Positions 6,859 through 15,161 of a DNA stretch of 64,000 nt are shown one piece after another. The stretch spans positions 1 to 64,000 of the forward strand of contig NZ_VEWK01000006.1 in assembly GCF_006376675.1 (NCBI RefSeq). Direction: 5' to 3'. Source of the DNA: Brucella pecoris. Its GTDB lineage: Bacteria > Pseudomonadota > Alphaproteobacteria > Rhizobiales > Rhizobiaceae. The first letter of the stretch is position 1. Each line of letters begins with the position of its first letter. The notes under the pieces were generated by a model. The model made no database searches, was not told the origin of the DNA, and was given only the letters and a program-made list of their open reading frames with translations. The position numbers and the translations under genes are program-made.

Positions 6859-8904
6859 TTATCTGTAAAAATCCATATTTTCTAAGGCTGACGCGTTAAA
6901 ATTACGGGCGTAATGATGGCCGCTATAGACCGCAGCAGCAATGATTGACGGCGCGTAACAGTCACCGATTGCCGTAACAGATTTGATACCCGCGTCTTGC
7001 CATTCATCCCTGCGGGCTTCTAACGTCGCTGACAACATATTGTTCGGATAGCGGCTGGTTACTGGTACCAACGTACCACATGGGATTTCGGTTTCCTTGC
7101 CGGAATAAACGCACTCAACCGCCAGACTGTCAGATGTCTGCTTTGCGAGCTTATGCAATGGAATTATCTTGACGCCTTGCTCTATCAATCGCGTCTGAAT
7201 TTTGGACTGTTCGAGCGTGTGCTCCGTCCAGGGAGCCACGATTGGGGCCGGCGTTACAAGTGTCGTGTCAATGCCATGACTGATGGCGAGTTCGGCCAGA
7301 ACAGAGCCGAGATAATAGCGATCGTCATCGAATATCACCATCGGTCCGGGGAACTCGTCCAGTGACGCCTTGTTTCTCAGAATGGTATCGACGCTGAGGG
7401 TTCGTCCTTCCAGTGTTTCCAGAGTTTTCCTGTGAGAGCGGCCGACTGCGTCCGTTCGCCAACAAGCGCCGGTAGCCAGCACCACGTGTGGAATTCCGTA
7501 AGCCAGGATCTCATCGGTATCCAGATGACTGTCGAGATACATCTCCACATTATTCGCGCGCTGCAATTGCGTCATGCGCCAGTCTCGAACACGCGCCCAG
7601 CTTGCCAGGCCGGGAAGGGCTGCTTCCTCCGTCACGCGTCCACCCCAATAGGTATGCTTTTCGGCTACGATGACTTCTGCACCGCGCTCCGCCATGGCGC
7701 GGGCCGCTTCAAGGCCAGCCGGCCCCCCGCCGACCACCAGAACTTTCTCGGCAGTTTGCAGCCTGCTGATCTTCTCCGGGTGCCACCCCTTGCGCGCTTC
7801 TTCGCCGATCGTTGGGTTCTGCGTGCATCGTAGCGGCGCAACAATGTTGTCGCTGGCAGTGCATATATTGCAGCCGATACATTCGCGAATGTTATCGACA
7901 CGGCCGCTCCGGATTTTTTCCGGCAAAAATGGATCGGCGATTGAAGGGCGAGCGGCACCGATAATATCCAGAACGCCCAACCGGATTGCCTGTACCATGG
8001 TGTCCGGTGAAGTGTAACGCCCAACACCTACAACGGGTTTGCTGGTGAGTGATTTTACAAACGAGATATAAGGCTCCTGAAAGCCTTCCTGCGAAAAGCG
8101 GGATGTCTGGCTGTCGTTGGACCAGCCGGACAAGTTGACATCCCAGAGATCAGGTTCTTCGGCGAGCGCTGCAATTACGTCTCGTCCTTCGCCGTTGTGC
8201 TGGATGCCCTGGTCCCCGAGAAACTCTTCGACTGCAAAGCGCACGGCAATCGCGCACTTGTCACCGACGGCGTCGCGTGTATCTGCCAGTACCTCGCGAA
8301 ACAAGCGCAGGCGGTTTTCGAACGACCCGCCATATTCGTCCGTGCGGCTATTGTAACGCTTCAGTAGAAAATGCTGCAGCAGGGTCATATCGTGCCCTGC
8401 ATAAACATAGATAATATCGAAACCAGCTCGTTTAGCGCGAAGCGCGGCATCGCGATGCCATTTGCGAAACCGGGTAATATCGGCCTTGTCCATGGCTCTT
8501 GCCTGAACCGGATCTTCCACATCGACTATCATGTCCATAGGGCCGAGAGGCGGTAGTCTGGTCAAGCGGTTGGAGACGTGGATGCCGTTATGCACAAGCT
8601 GTATTGCGGCGAGGCTTCCATGCTGGTGAACGGCATCGGTCAGTTTTTGAAGACGGTCGGCATCTTTGTCATCCCATATGCGACCTTGATTGGAAGGGGT
8701 GATATCCGACGTGGGATGGATTTCCGTTTCCTGTGTGGAAACCACGCCCCAGCCGCCTTCGGCTTTCATCTCACGCAACCGCAGATCATGTTCAGGATAG
8801 CGGTGTCCCATGCCGCTGCAGTGCGGGACCTGATAGAAGCGGTTCTTTGTCGTGACGGGGCCAATCTTGATTGGCTCGAACAGAATTTCGTGGCGCTTGT
8901 CCAT
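6859..8904 (-). CDS. Trimethylamine/histamine dehydrogenase-like iron-sulfur flavoprotein
   Basis: 681 residues. An N-terminal FMN TIM barrel opens like trimethylamine dehydrogenase, including the covalent 6-S-cysteinyl-FMN Cys (YQVPHC, C29). The 4Fe-4S motif has the exact C-x2-C-x2-C-x11-C spacing (C342, C345, C348, C360). The catalytic triad is kept (Y168, H171, D264). A C-terminal ADP/FAD-type half starts at about residue 388 (VLVVGGGPAGLEAARA). The cage that holds trimethylammonium in TMADH (Tyr60, Trp264, Trp355) is here Glu59, Trp261, Asp352. As I recall, histamine dehydrogenase also has Asp at the last position. The substrate is therefore more likely a charged primary or secondary amine than trimethylamine. 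Oxidative deamination or demethylation with electrons passed to an ETF is expected. It is the last gene of the minus-strand amine cluster. Confidence 0.9.
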   Translation of the reverse strand: MDKRHEILFEPIKIGPVTTKNRFYQVPHCSGMGHRYPEHDLRLREMKAEGGWGVVSTQETEIHPTSDITPSNQGRIWDDKDADRLQKLTDAVHQHGSLAAIQLVHNGIHVSNRLTRLPPLGPMDMIVDVEDPVQARAMDKADITRFRKWHRDAALRAKRAGFDIIYVYAGHDMTLLQHFLLKRYNSRTDEYGGSFENRLRLFREVLADTRDAVGDKCAIAVRFAVEEFLGDQGIQHNGEGRDVIAALAEEPDLWDVNLSGWSNDSQTSRFSQEGFQEPYISFVKSLTSKPVVGVGRYTSPDTMVQAIRLGVLDIIGAARPSIADPFLPEKIRSGRVDNIRECIGCNICTASDNIVAPLRCTQNPTIGEEARKGWHPEKISRLQTAEKVLVVGGGPAGLEAARAMAERGAEVIVAEKHTYWGGRVTEEAALPGLASWARVRDWRMTQLQRANNVEMYLDSHLDTDEILAYGIPHVVLATGACWRTDAVGRSHRKTLETLEGRTLSVDTILRNKASLDEFPGPMVIFDDDRYYLGSVLAELAISHGIDTTLVTPAPIVAPWTEHTLEQSKIQTRLIEQGVKIIPLHKLAKQTSDSLAVECVYSGKETEIPCGTLVPVTSRYPNNMLSATLEARRDEWQDAGIKSVTAIGDCYAPSIIAAAVYSGHHYARNFNASALENMDFYR

Positions 8905-8931
8905 GGTCGCTCTGCTTATAGCTTAAAGGAA

Positions 8932-8954
8932 TGTCACCCCGTTTCGGGGTGACA
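8932..8954. repeat. Strong hairpin between permease and dehydrogenase genes
   Basis: TGTCACCCC-GTTTC-GGGGTGACA, a perfect 9-bp stem in the 77-base gap between the permease stop and the dehydrogenase start. There is no T-tract on either strand, so it is not a standard terminator. It may act as an mRNA-stabilising or processing element between two genes of one transcript. Confidence 0.7.
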
Positions 8955-8981
8955 GAACGAAAATTGGATTTTCTGCTGCTC

Positions 8982-9953
8982 TCAACGCGCGAGAGAACGT
9001 TTGAAGCGAGCTTCGAGTTTAGCCTGACCGTATTCCAGCACGATGGACAGAGCCCAGTAGATCATCGATGCGGTGATGAGCATTTCGATGTGCCGGAACT
9101 CGGTTTGGCCTTGGGTGCGGGCAAGATACATGAGCTCCCATACGCCGATGACGGAGACAAGTGACGAGTCTTTGAGCATCGCGATAAACTGGTTGCCAGT
9201 CGGTGGGATGATAATGCGCATGGCCTGAGGAAGAATGACAAGCCACATCGTTTGGGAAGGCCCCAGACCCAGTGCAGCCGCACCCTCTTGCTGCCCGCGC
9301 GAGATGCTTTCAATTCCTGCGCGAAAGATCTCCGTCATATAGGCACCGTAACACAGGGATAGCGCCAGGATACCAGCGGGGATAGGTCCGATGACGTAGC
9401 CTACCTGGGGCAGCCCAAGATAGATAATATAGATCTGCATCAACAGCGGCAGGCCGCGGAAGAGCGAGGTGTAGAAGGTCGCCAAGCCGTAGATAAGGCC
9501 GTTCTTTGAAAGTTTGGCCACTGCGCCGATCAGTGCCAGAATGGTTGCGAAAAAAATCGAGGCTGCGGAAATATAAAGCGTCGTGACGACACCCTGACTG
9601 ATCAGAAACCCAATCTTTCGGGCTATAAACTCAAATGAGAGATCGAATGAATAGAAGAAGATCATCAGCAGCAGGAACAGTTCCAGCCATATTGCTATGA
9701 TCTGTGCCCAGCGAGGAAAAAGTCGCAGAAAGCTCCAATTGGCGAAGATGATAAGACTAAGCAGAATGGCGGAGAGCAATGTCGATTTGGTGAAGCCTGC
9801 CTTCGCGACTTTCGGATCGATGCCCAACCAGTTTGTGATGCCGGAAAACCGGACATTCAGGAAACAGAAGAATGCCGTCAGGATAACAAAAAACGCTACC
9901 TGAACGGTACGTTTAGCGGCCTCCGGCCTTGTTAGAAAAAACCTCCCAAGCAT
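8982..9953 (-). CDS. Polar amino acid ABC transporter permease (HisM/GlnP family)
   Basis: 323 residues. The C-terminal 210 residues are a standard permease domain starting at ISQGVVTTLYIS, with the EAA loop EGAAALGLGPSQTMWLVILP that docks the ATPase. The first 110 residues add about three hydrophobic helices, longer than the usual 220-residue family member. It sits between the dehydrogenase gene and the oxidoreductase gene of the same strand (12-base gap to the latter), with the matching binding protein at 11324-12151. Only one permease and no ATP-binding gene are present, so it probably works as a homodimer with an ATPase encoded elsewhere. The cargo is presumably the amine or amino acid degraded by the neighbouring flavoenzymes. 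Confidence 0.9.
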   Translation of the reverse strand: MLGRFFLTRPEAAKRTVQVAFFVILTAFFCFLNVRFSGITNWLGIDPKVAKAGFTKSTLLSAILLSLIIFANWSFLRLFPRWAQIIAIWLELFLLLMIFFYSFDLSFEFIARKIGFLISQGVVTTLYISAASIFFATILALIGAVAKLSKNGLIYGLATFYTSLFRGLPLLMQIYIIYLGLPQVGYVIGPIPAGILALSLCYGAYMTEIFRAGIESISRGQQEGAAALGLGPSQTMWLVILPQAMRIIIPPTGNQFIAMLKDSSLVSVIGVWELMYLARTQGQTEFRHIEMLITASMIYWALSIVLEYGQAKLEARFKRSLAR

Positions 9954-9965
9954 GTTCTCTCCCTG

Positions 9966-11249
9966 TTAGCTTGCCTTTCGCTCCGCAAGCCAATCCTGCA
10001 TCTGCAATTTCCAATAGGTTAGTTGAGCGGCTGCAAGGCCAGCAGCGCCTCCAGCCCAGACAAGTCCGAATTTTTCGAAGAGTTTATAACGGTCACTTTG
10101 TCCGCAAATAGCTTCGGCGACGACCTTGCCGCCGATGGCAGTCGTGTTAAGCCCGTGGCCACCAAAAGCCGTGCAGTACCAGGTGGAATGATCGATTTGA
10201 CCGATCTGGGGCATCAGATGTCTGGCGTAGGACATCAGGCCCGACCAGGCCAGTTCTGTCTTCAGTGAAGCTAGCTGGGGATATGTTCCGACCATTTCGT
10301 TGCGCAACTCGCGCACTACGCCTGGTGTATCGGCAGCTCTCGTCGTGATGCGCCCGCCCCATAAAAGTCTCCGACCGTCATCGATCACGCGGTAATAGTC
10401 ACCGGCCCGACGGTTATCACCAATCGCGGATGTGGTGCGGATCGCCGATGCAATCAGTTCAGGTGCCTCTTCGCTGACCATCACATAAGTTGCGATCGGT
10501 AAATATGCGCGCTTGATCTGTCCGACCAGACCGTCAGTGTAACCACCTGTGGTGATCAGCACAGCGCCTGCTTTGACTTGTCCATGGGCCGTTTTTATAA
10601 GCTTGCCATCGCTGTGGTCGAACACTTGGACGACACGGCTATGTTCGAATATCTGTCCGTCAAGCCGCTCTATCTCGCGACCGAGTGCCCGCAAATAGTT
10701 CAACGGATGGATGTGAAAGGCGTTGGGGTCGCGGACCGACTGGAAGTAGCGCTTGGAATTCAGGATGTTGCGCGTTTCTGTTGTCGTATGAAACTCGATC
10801 TTGTAGCCATAGTCGCGATAGAGCTGATCGGCATAGTGTTTCAGGCTGTCACCATCGTCATATCGGCGAACGCTCATAATGCCGGGAGAAAGTTGGGCTT
10901 CCCCGATCTTTAGCGTGTCTATGTTCTGCCGAACGAACTCGACGCCCTCAATCGACATTTCATGAAGCGTTCTGGCGACAGTATCTCCGGTGCGGGCAGC
11001 AATGGCGTCGCCACCCGTTGCAAAACCGGGGCTGACAAACCCGCCATTGCGTCCAGATGCGCCGAAACCAATGCTTTCGGCTTCCAGAACAACAACTTTC
11101 TTGCCCGCCTGCGACATCTGCAACGCGGCCGATAATCCAGCCAGCCCGCCGCCAATCACTACGACATCTGCTGTCAATTCGCGTTCAAGCGTCGGGCGTA
11201 CGAAGTCGTCCGCCTTGGTATGACTGTAATATGTGACGGGATAAGTCAT
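9966..11249 (-). CDS. FAD-dependent amine oxidoreductase, gamma-glutamylputrescine oxidase-like (DAO family)
   Basis: 427 residues from the ATG at 11249 (MTYPVTYYSHTK). A longer frame begins inside the binding-protein gene and is less likely. The Rossmann motif is near residue 30 (VVVIGGGLAGLSAAL), followed by the SGRNGGFVSPGF segment characteristic of the PuuB/OrdL group, and the C-terminal AFGGHGLNTTAIGG typical of DAO-fold oxidases. These enzymes oxidise secondary or glutamylated amines to imines or aldehydes, releasing H2O2 or passing electrons on. It lies between the permease and the binding protein, so import and oxidation are linked. A RidA-type imine hydrolase follows the same theme upstream. 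Confidence 0.88.
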   Translation of the reverse strand: MTYPVTYYSHTKADDFVRPTLERELTADVVVIGGGLAGLSAALQMSQAGKKVVVLEAESIGFGASGRNGGFVSPGFATGGDAIAARTGDTVARTLHEMSIEGVEFVRQNIDTLKIGEAQLSPGIMSVRRYDDGDSLKHYADQLYRDYGYKIEFHTTTETRNILNSKRYFQSVRDPNAFHIHPLNYLRALGREIERLDGQIFEHSRVVQVFDHSDGKLIKTAHGQVKAGAVLITTGGYTDGLVGQIKRAYLPIATYVMVSEEAPELIASAIRTTSAIGDNRRAGDYYRVIDDGRRLLWGGRITTRAADTPGVVRELRNEMVGTYPQLASLKTELAWSGLMSYARHLMPQIGQIDHSTWYCTAFGGHGLNTTAIGGKVVAEAICGQSDRYKLFEKFGLVWAGGAAGLAAAQLTYWKLQMQDWLAERKAS

Positions 11250-11323
11250 CGTAACACCAGAAAAAGCATATCGTATGAGCCATCGGAGCGATGGCTCATT
11301 TCGATACTGACGTAAGAATAATA

Positions 11324-12151
11324 TTAGTCGGCGCTGTAGTCCTTGCCGTACCACTTCGAGGTGAGGCTTGCCAAAGTACCGTCAGACTTCATCTGCTTGA
11401 TGATTTCGCCGATCTTGGCTGTCCATTCTGGATCATTCTTTTCGGCGATTACAACGAGCGGCTCACGGAAAGCATACTCGCCCTCAATGATCTTCACGGG
11501 ATATCCATTTTTGATGGCGTTCTGTGCCGTCTGCTCCGGAGCGATGATTGCGTCGACACGAACACCGTCCCCCAGTCTCAGATCGTCGAATGGCAACATG
11601 GAATCCGCATAGGTGCGGATTTCGCCTGGTTCGAGCTTGTACTCAATAGGGGGGAGGCCAGGTGCGTCGATTTCTAGCTGCCGACGAGCAAAATCTTCCG
11701 AGGTGGTTGCGGTCTCGACACCGATGACTTTGCCCTTAAGATCAGCGACAGATTTTGCTTCGCTGTCCTTATGAACGACATAGACATAGGGGCTGTAGTA
11801 GTAGACACCAGCAAAATCGATTACGTTGGCGCGCGCTTTGGTGGGGGTAACTGATCCGACGCCGACGTCATAACGTCCCTGCCAACGCCCACCTGTCAAT
11901 GTTGCCCAGTCAGGCGTTTCGAAGGACACTGCGACCCCAAGGCGCTTGCCGATCTCATTGGCCACGTCGACGTCGAAGCCTACCAGTTTATTGGAGTCAT
12001 CTAGAAAGCTTTGAGGTGGCCAGCCTGGATTGGTAGCCACAACCACGGCCTTTTTTTCCATGACGCGATCCAGCGTCTCTCCCGCATGAGCAGAGAACCC
12101 GGTAGCCAGAATGGCGCCTGCGATACCCATTATTGTTATGATTTTTTTCAT
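11324..12151 (-). CDS. Periplasmic amino acid-binding protein of an ABC importer (family 3)
   Basis: 275 residues from the ATG at 12151, chosen for its strong ribosome-binding sequence (GAGGAGGGG) 9 bases upstream and because it places a normal signal peptide (MKKIITIMGIAGAILATG...SAHA) at the N-terminus. The mature protein has the family-3 fold: GWPPQSFLDDSNKLVGFDVDVANEIGKRLG, the two-lobe hinge region, and a C-terminal SKWYGKDY. Family members bind polar or basic amino acids and opines. It should deliver its ligand to the permease at 8982-9953. The sequence does not tell which ligand; the neighbouring amine-oxidising enzymes suggest an N-substituted amino acid or polyamine derivative. Confidence 0.92.
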   Translation of the reverse strand: MKKIITIMGIAGAILATGFSAHAGETLDRVMEKKAVVVATNPGWPPQSFLDDSNKLVGFDVDVANEIGKRLGVAVSFETPDWATLTGGRWQGRYDVGVGSVTPTKARANVIDFAGVYYYSPYVYVVHKDSEAKSVADLKGKVIGVETATTSEDFARRQLEIDAPGLPPIEYKLEPGEIRTYADSMLPFDDLRLGDGVRVDAIIAPEQTAQNAIKNGYPVKIIEGEYAFREPLVVIAEKNDPEWTAKIGEIIKQMKSDGTLASLTSKWYGKDYSAD

Positions 12152-12358
12152 TTTATCGAACCCCTCCTCTGGTTTGATGCAGGAGCATTGCATAAACGCG
12201 GAAGTGACGGCTAGGCTGGCCGAAGGGGCATGTCATGAAATTAACGCATGATGGTATGCTATTCGAGCAGAATGTGGGTTGAAGTCTGCTTGAGTTCGGG
12301 GCTCTTCGCATGAGGCCCCGATGTGACGAACCAAGCCGTCTGATTGTCGGTGTAGCAA

Positions 12359-12745
12359 CTATTGATTGCGTACTGCCATCGCCGTGACTTCGACCCGCAT
12401 ATCCGGAGTCGCGAGCCCGGCAACGCCCACGGCGCAACGAACAGGAAATGGCTTTTTGAAAAAGCGCAGGTAAACTTCGTTGAAAGCAGGGCGTTCATTG
12501 ATGTCCGTCAGGTATATTGTCAGGTGAATGACATTCGCCAGACTGCTGCCGGCCTTTTCGAGCGATGTTTTGAGGCTGTTCAGCGTGCATTCGCTTTGGG
12601 CCGTTATGTCACCGGTTTCCATGGAGCCATCTGGCCGGACGGGCACATGGGTGGTTACCAGAAAATTGCCAATGCCTGCGACATCGGAAGAAATCTCGCT
12701 TTCGTCCGTATCCTCTAGAAAATAGGGGGCTGCGTTGTTTGTCAT
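12359..12745 (-). CDS. RidA-family protein (enamine/imine deaminase-like)
   Basis: 128 residues from the ATG at 12745, which lies 6 bases after GGAGA; a second ATG two codons upstream overlaps that signal. The body matches the YjgF/YER057c/UK114 fold: GIGNFLVTTHVPVRPDG, a central helix with SLEKAGSSLANVIHLTIYL, and a final PFPVRCAVGVAGLATPDMRVEV. The Arg in FPVRCAV is the residue that binds the substrate carboxylate in RidA. Members hydrolyse reactive enamines and imines produced by amine and amino acid oxidation, which suits the flavoenzymes downstream. It is the most upstream gene of the minus-strand cluster, separated by 207 bases from the binding-protein gene, so it may have its own transcript. 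Confidence 0.85.
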   Translation of the reverse strand: MTNNAAPYFLEDTDESEISSDVAGIGNFLVTTHVPVRPDGSMETGDITAQSECTLNSLKTSLEKAGSSLANVIHLTIYLTDINERPAFNEVYLRFFKKPFPVRCAVGVAGLATPDMRVEVTAMAVRNQ

Positions 12746-12768
12746 GGTCATTCTCCAAGGGGTAAGAG

Positions 12769-12826
12769 CACATCGAGAAAAGTGCGAAGCGGTTTTCGAA
12801 TAAGTTGCGCGTAAAGACAAGCAGAC
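12769..12826. repeat. Dispersed intergenic repeat, copy A (partial)
   Basis: The stretch GCACATCGAGAAAAGTGCG, AAGCGGTTTTCG, GTTGCGCGTAAAGACAAGCAG aligns with the left half of the copy at 22600-22693 (GCGCATCCCGAAAAGTGTG, CTGCGCGTAACAATAAACAG). It lacks the long palindrome. It lies in the 314-base divergent gap 12746-13059 between the RidA-family gene and the drug exporter, a gap that must also hold both promoters. I recall this sequence as a common intergenic repeat of Brucella/Ochrobactrum genomes. Confidence 0.65.
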
Positions 12827-13059
12827 AGTGCATTGCAATGATGCAAACTGAACGCGAAATGCTTTTGGCCGTACGTCAGAAGCATCTGAAGCGAATGTAC
12901 ATGCCAAGCTTTGCGACTGACTGACTCAAGTGAGATAGCAACAATGTGTATTCGGGCGGCGGTTAAGGTATTGCGATGGTGGTCGAGCAGGTCTAAAAAA
13001 CGGGTCGGAAGCGCCAAGTCTTCCCTCAACGACGACCAACTCTGGTCTGAAAGCCATCC

Positions 13060-14523
13060 ATGACAGAAAAACATTCTCATCGCGGGCTTGTTGTCGCCGC
13101 GATTATGGCAAGCATGGCCATGATCGCCGTCGAGGCAACGATTGTGTCGACCGCAATGCCGCAGATCGCAGCGCAACTGGGCCAGCTCAATCTGTATTCC
13201 TGGGTTTTCTCGTCATTCCTGTTGACCCAGACCGCGACGACCGTCGTGTTTGGCAAACTTGCAGATATCTATGGTCGCAAGCCGGTTCTTATTTTTGGTA
13301 TCGTTCTGTTCCTTGCCGCTTCAGTACTTGCTGGTTTCGCTTGGTCGATGCCTTCGATGATTGTTTTTCGGCTATTGCAAGGTATCGGGGCAGGGGCGAT
13401 CCAACCTGCTGCCATGACCGTGGTAGCGGACCTTTTTCCGGGAGCTCAGCGCAGCAAGGTTCAAGGATATCTTGCCAGCGTGTGGGCATTATCAGCCGTT
13501 GTCGGTCCGTTGCTTGGCAGTCTGATAATTCACAATTTGAGCTGGGCGTGGGTGTTCTGGATCAATGTGCCGGTCGGTATTCTGGCGGCGTCGGGCTTTC
13601 TTCTCTTCCTACATGAAGAGAAGCGGTCCAAGCCGGTATCAGTAGATGTGTTTGGCGCAGCACTTTTCGCCGTCTCCATATCCTCGTTAATGATAGCGCT
13701 TACCCTGATGGAGAGTGGGATTTCGCCAGAAGGAATTGTAGCAGCGGTTCTCTTCGGTCTTTCGCTGATCGCCTTCATCTGGCAGGAGCGTCGCGCGAAG
13801 GAGCCTATGGTTGCGCCAGACCTCTGGCTGAAGCGCCCGATCGCATTTTCCAATCTGGCGGTTTTTCTGGCCAGCATGTCGATCATGGGGCTGACGACAT
13901 TCCTGCCGATGTATGTGCAGACGGTTCTTGATCGTTCCCCGGTGGTAGCAGGCTTTGCCTTGACCATGCTGCTGCTGGGCTGGCCGTGCGGAGCAACGAT
14001 TGCTTCGCGGCAGTTTACACGTTTCGGACTGCGTCCGATCATGATTGCTGGAAGCATTTGCATTCCGCTTGGAACGGTTCTGCTTGTCATGCTTACCCCG
14101 TCTAGTTCAGCTACGCAGGCCGGAGCCGGTTCGCTGATCATGGGATTTGGTATGGGGCTACTCAACATCGGGGCGCTGATCCTCACCCAGGATAGCGTAA
14201 GCTGGTCGGAACGCGGGAGTGCTACGGCATCGAATGTCTTCTCGCGCAATTTGGGTAGCACACTCGGAGCTGCTGTTCTCGGAGCTATACTGACCTACAG
14301 CCTCGCGAACGCCAATCACGGTGAAGCGATTACATCAGAACAACTTCGCGACCTTCTGAATGGTGCGGAGATGTTAGTTGACAGGCAAGAGCTTCGGTTG
14401 GTGCTTCAATATGCGCTGCACTCGACGTTTGTGGCGATGCTGCTTATTGCTGTGTTGATCGTGCCTGTCTGTCTCTGTGTCCCAGGGGTTAAAAAGGCTT
14501 ATGAAGAAAAAGTGGTAACGTGA
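13060..14523 (+). CDS. MFS multidrug exporter, DHA2 (EmrB/QacA) family
   Basis: 487 residues with about 14 hydrophobic helices. Helix 1 carries the DHA2 signature (MIAVEATIVSTAMPQIA), loop 2-3 the MFS motif A (GKLADIYGRKPVLIFG), and helix 5 motif C (LSAVVGPLLGSLI). It expels drugs, dyes or toxic metabolites by proton antiport across the inner membrane. It stands alone, divergent from the RidA-family gene, with no adjacent regulator or membrane-fusion partner, so it probably works without EmrA/TolC. Its link with the amine cluster is uncertain. Confidence 0.9.
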   Translation: MTEKHSHRGLVVAAIMASMAMIAVEATIVSTAMPQIAAQLGQLNLYSWVFSSFLLTQTATTVVFGKLADIYGRKPVLIFGIVLFLAASVLAGFAWSMPSMIVFRLLQGIGAGAIQPAAMTVVADLFPGAQRSKVQGYLASVWALSAVVGPLLGSLIIHNLSWAWVFWINVPVGILAASGFLLFLHEEKRSKPVSVDVFGAALFAVSISSLMIALTLMESGISPEGIVAAVLFGLSLIAFIWQERRAKEPMVAPDLWLKRPIAFSNLAVFLASMSIMGLTTFLPMYVQTVLDRSPVVAGFALTMLLLGWPCGATIASRQFTRFGLRPIMIAGSICIPLGTVLLVMLTPSSSATQAGAGSLIMGFGMGLLNIGALILTQDSVSWSERGSATASNVFSRNLGSTLGAAVLGAILTYSLANANHGEAITSEQLRDLLNGAEMLVDRQELRLVLQYALHSTFVAMLLIAVLIVPVCLCVPGVKKAYEEKVVT

Positions 14524-14530
14524 GCGCTCT

Positions 14531-14604
14531 CGGTTATCCGCAAGCCAAGGGCTCAGCCGATGATCGATCTCAAGTCGGCTGAGCTCGCGACCCTGCGATA
14601 ACCG
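14531..14604. repeat. Nested inverted repeat downstream of the exporter gene
   Basis: Outer arms CGGTTATC (14531-14538) and GATAACCG (14597-14604) enclose an inner 10-bp hairpin GCTCAGCCGA (14551-14560) / TCGGCTGAGC (14575-14584). The element starts 8 bases after the exporter's stop codon. There is no T-tract. It could be a transcript-end structure or a small mobile palindromic unit. Confidence 0.6.
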
Positions 14605-14654
14605 TTTGGCGAACTCTGGCTCTTTGTTGAGGAGTAAATGCCTGAAAAGCAAAA

Positions 14655-14674
14655 ATCCCGGACGAAGCCGGGAT
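14655..14674 (-). terminator. Rho-independent terminator of tRNA-Gly
   Basis: On the minus strand the stem ATCCCGG / CCGGGAT with a 6-base loop is followed by a run of T (A residues at 14651-14655 on the given strand). It lies 25 bases beyond the tRNA 3' end. Confidence 0.85.
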
Positions 14675-14699
14675 TTTGTTGCCTATCTGATCGGAAAAC

Positions 14700-14774
14700 T
14701 GGAGCGGGCGAAGGGATTCGAACCCTCGACCCCAACCTTGGCAAGGTTGTGCTCTACCCCTGAGCTACACCCGC
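14700..14774 (-). tRNA. tRNA-Gly (anticodon GCC)
   Basis: The minus strand folds into a complete tRNA: acceptor GCGGGTG / CGCCCGC, D arm with AGCTCAGGGGTAGAGC, anticodon stem-loop CAACCTTGCCAAGGTTG with anticodon GCC, T arm GAGGG-TTCGAAT-CCCTT, discriminator T and an encoded CCA (TGG at 14700-14702 on the given strand). A terminator follows. Confidence 0.97.
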
Positions 14775-15161
14775 TCGCGCCAGTCGTTTCCGTCAGGCAG
14801 GCGCTATATGAACTAACGCTCCGTAGATTGCAACAGGGAAATTACAGGAAAATGTCATTTCGGCGAAATTCGCTGCTGAGCATGCGTTAATCGTATGGAA
14901 ACATTGTATTTTTCGAGATGACGATCCATGTTTCCGCCTTTGATTTCTTGTCGTAACAAGAGAAATACGCCCGCAGCAACAATGGAATCAGGCGGCATCG
15001 GTACGATTCAGGCCGTTGCGTTCAGTATGAACAATCCAATTTGCTTCGCACGGTTTCTAAGCCTGCAACCATGGTCTATAAGCGCTGTTGCATGTCGTAA
15101 AACGTGAGGAGCGCGGTGACGTGCGCTATATATTTGATGCTGAACAAAATGGGGTGGAATC
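14775..15161. other. Intergenic region without gene (387 bases)
   Basis: No convincing reading frame. A small hairpin TCTTGT-CGTA-ACAAGA sits at 14947-14961. The tRNA-Gly promoter (reading left) and the promoter of the deacylase gene at 15162 must lie here; GGGGTGG at about 15149-15155 is a plausible ribosome-binding sequence for the latter. Confidence 0.6.

Noticed and set aside
6533..6868. 111-residue frame across the tRNA remnant and terminator
   Set aside because: It reads through the half tRNA and its terminator and has no protein-like features.
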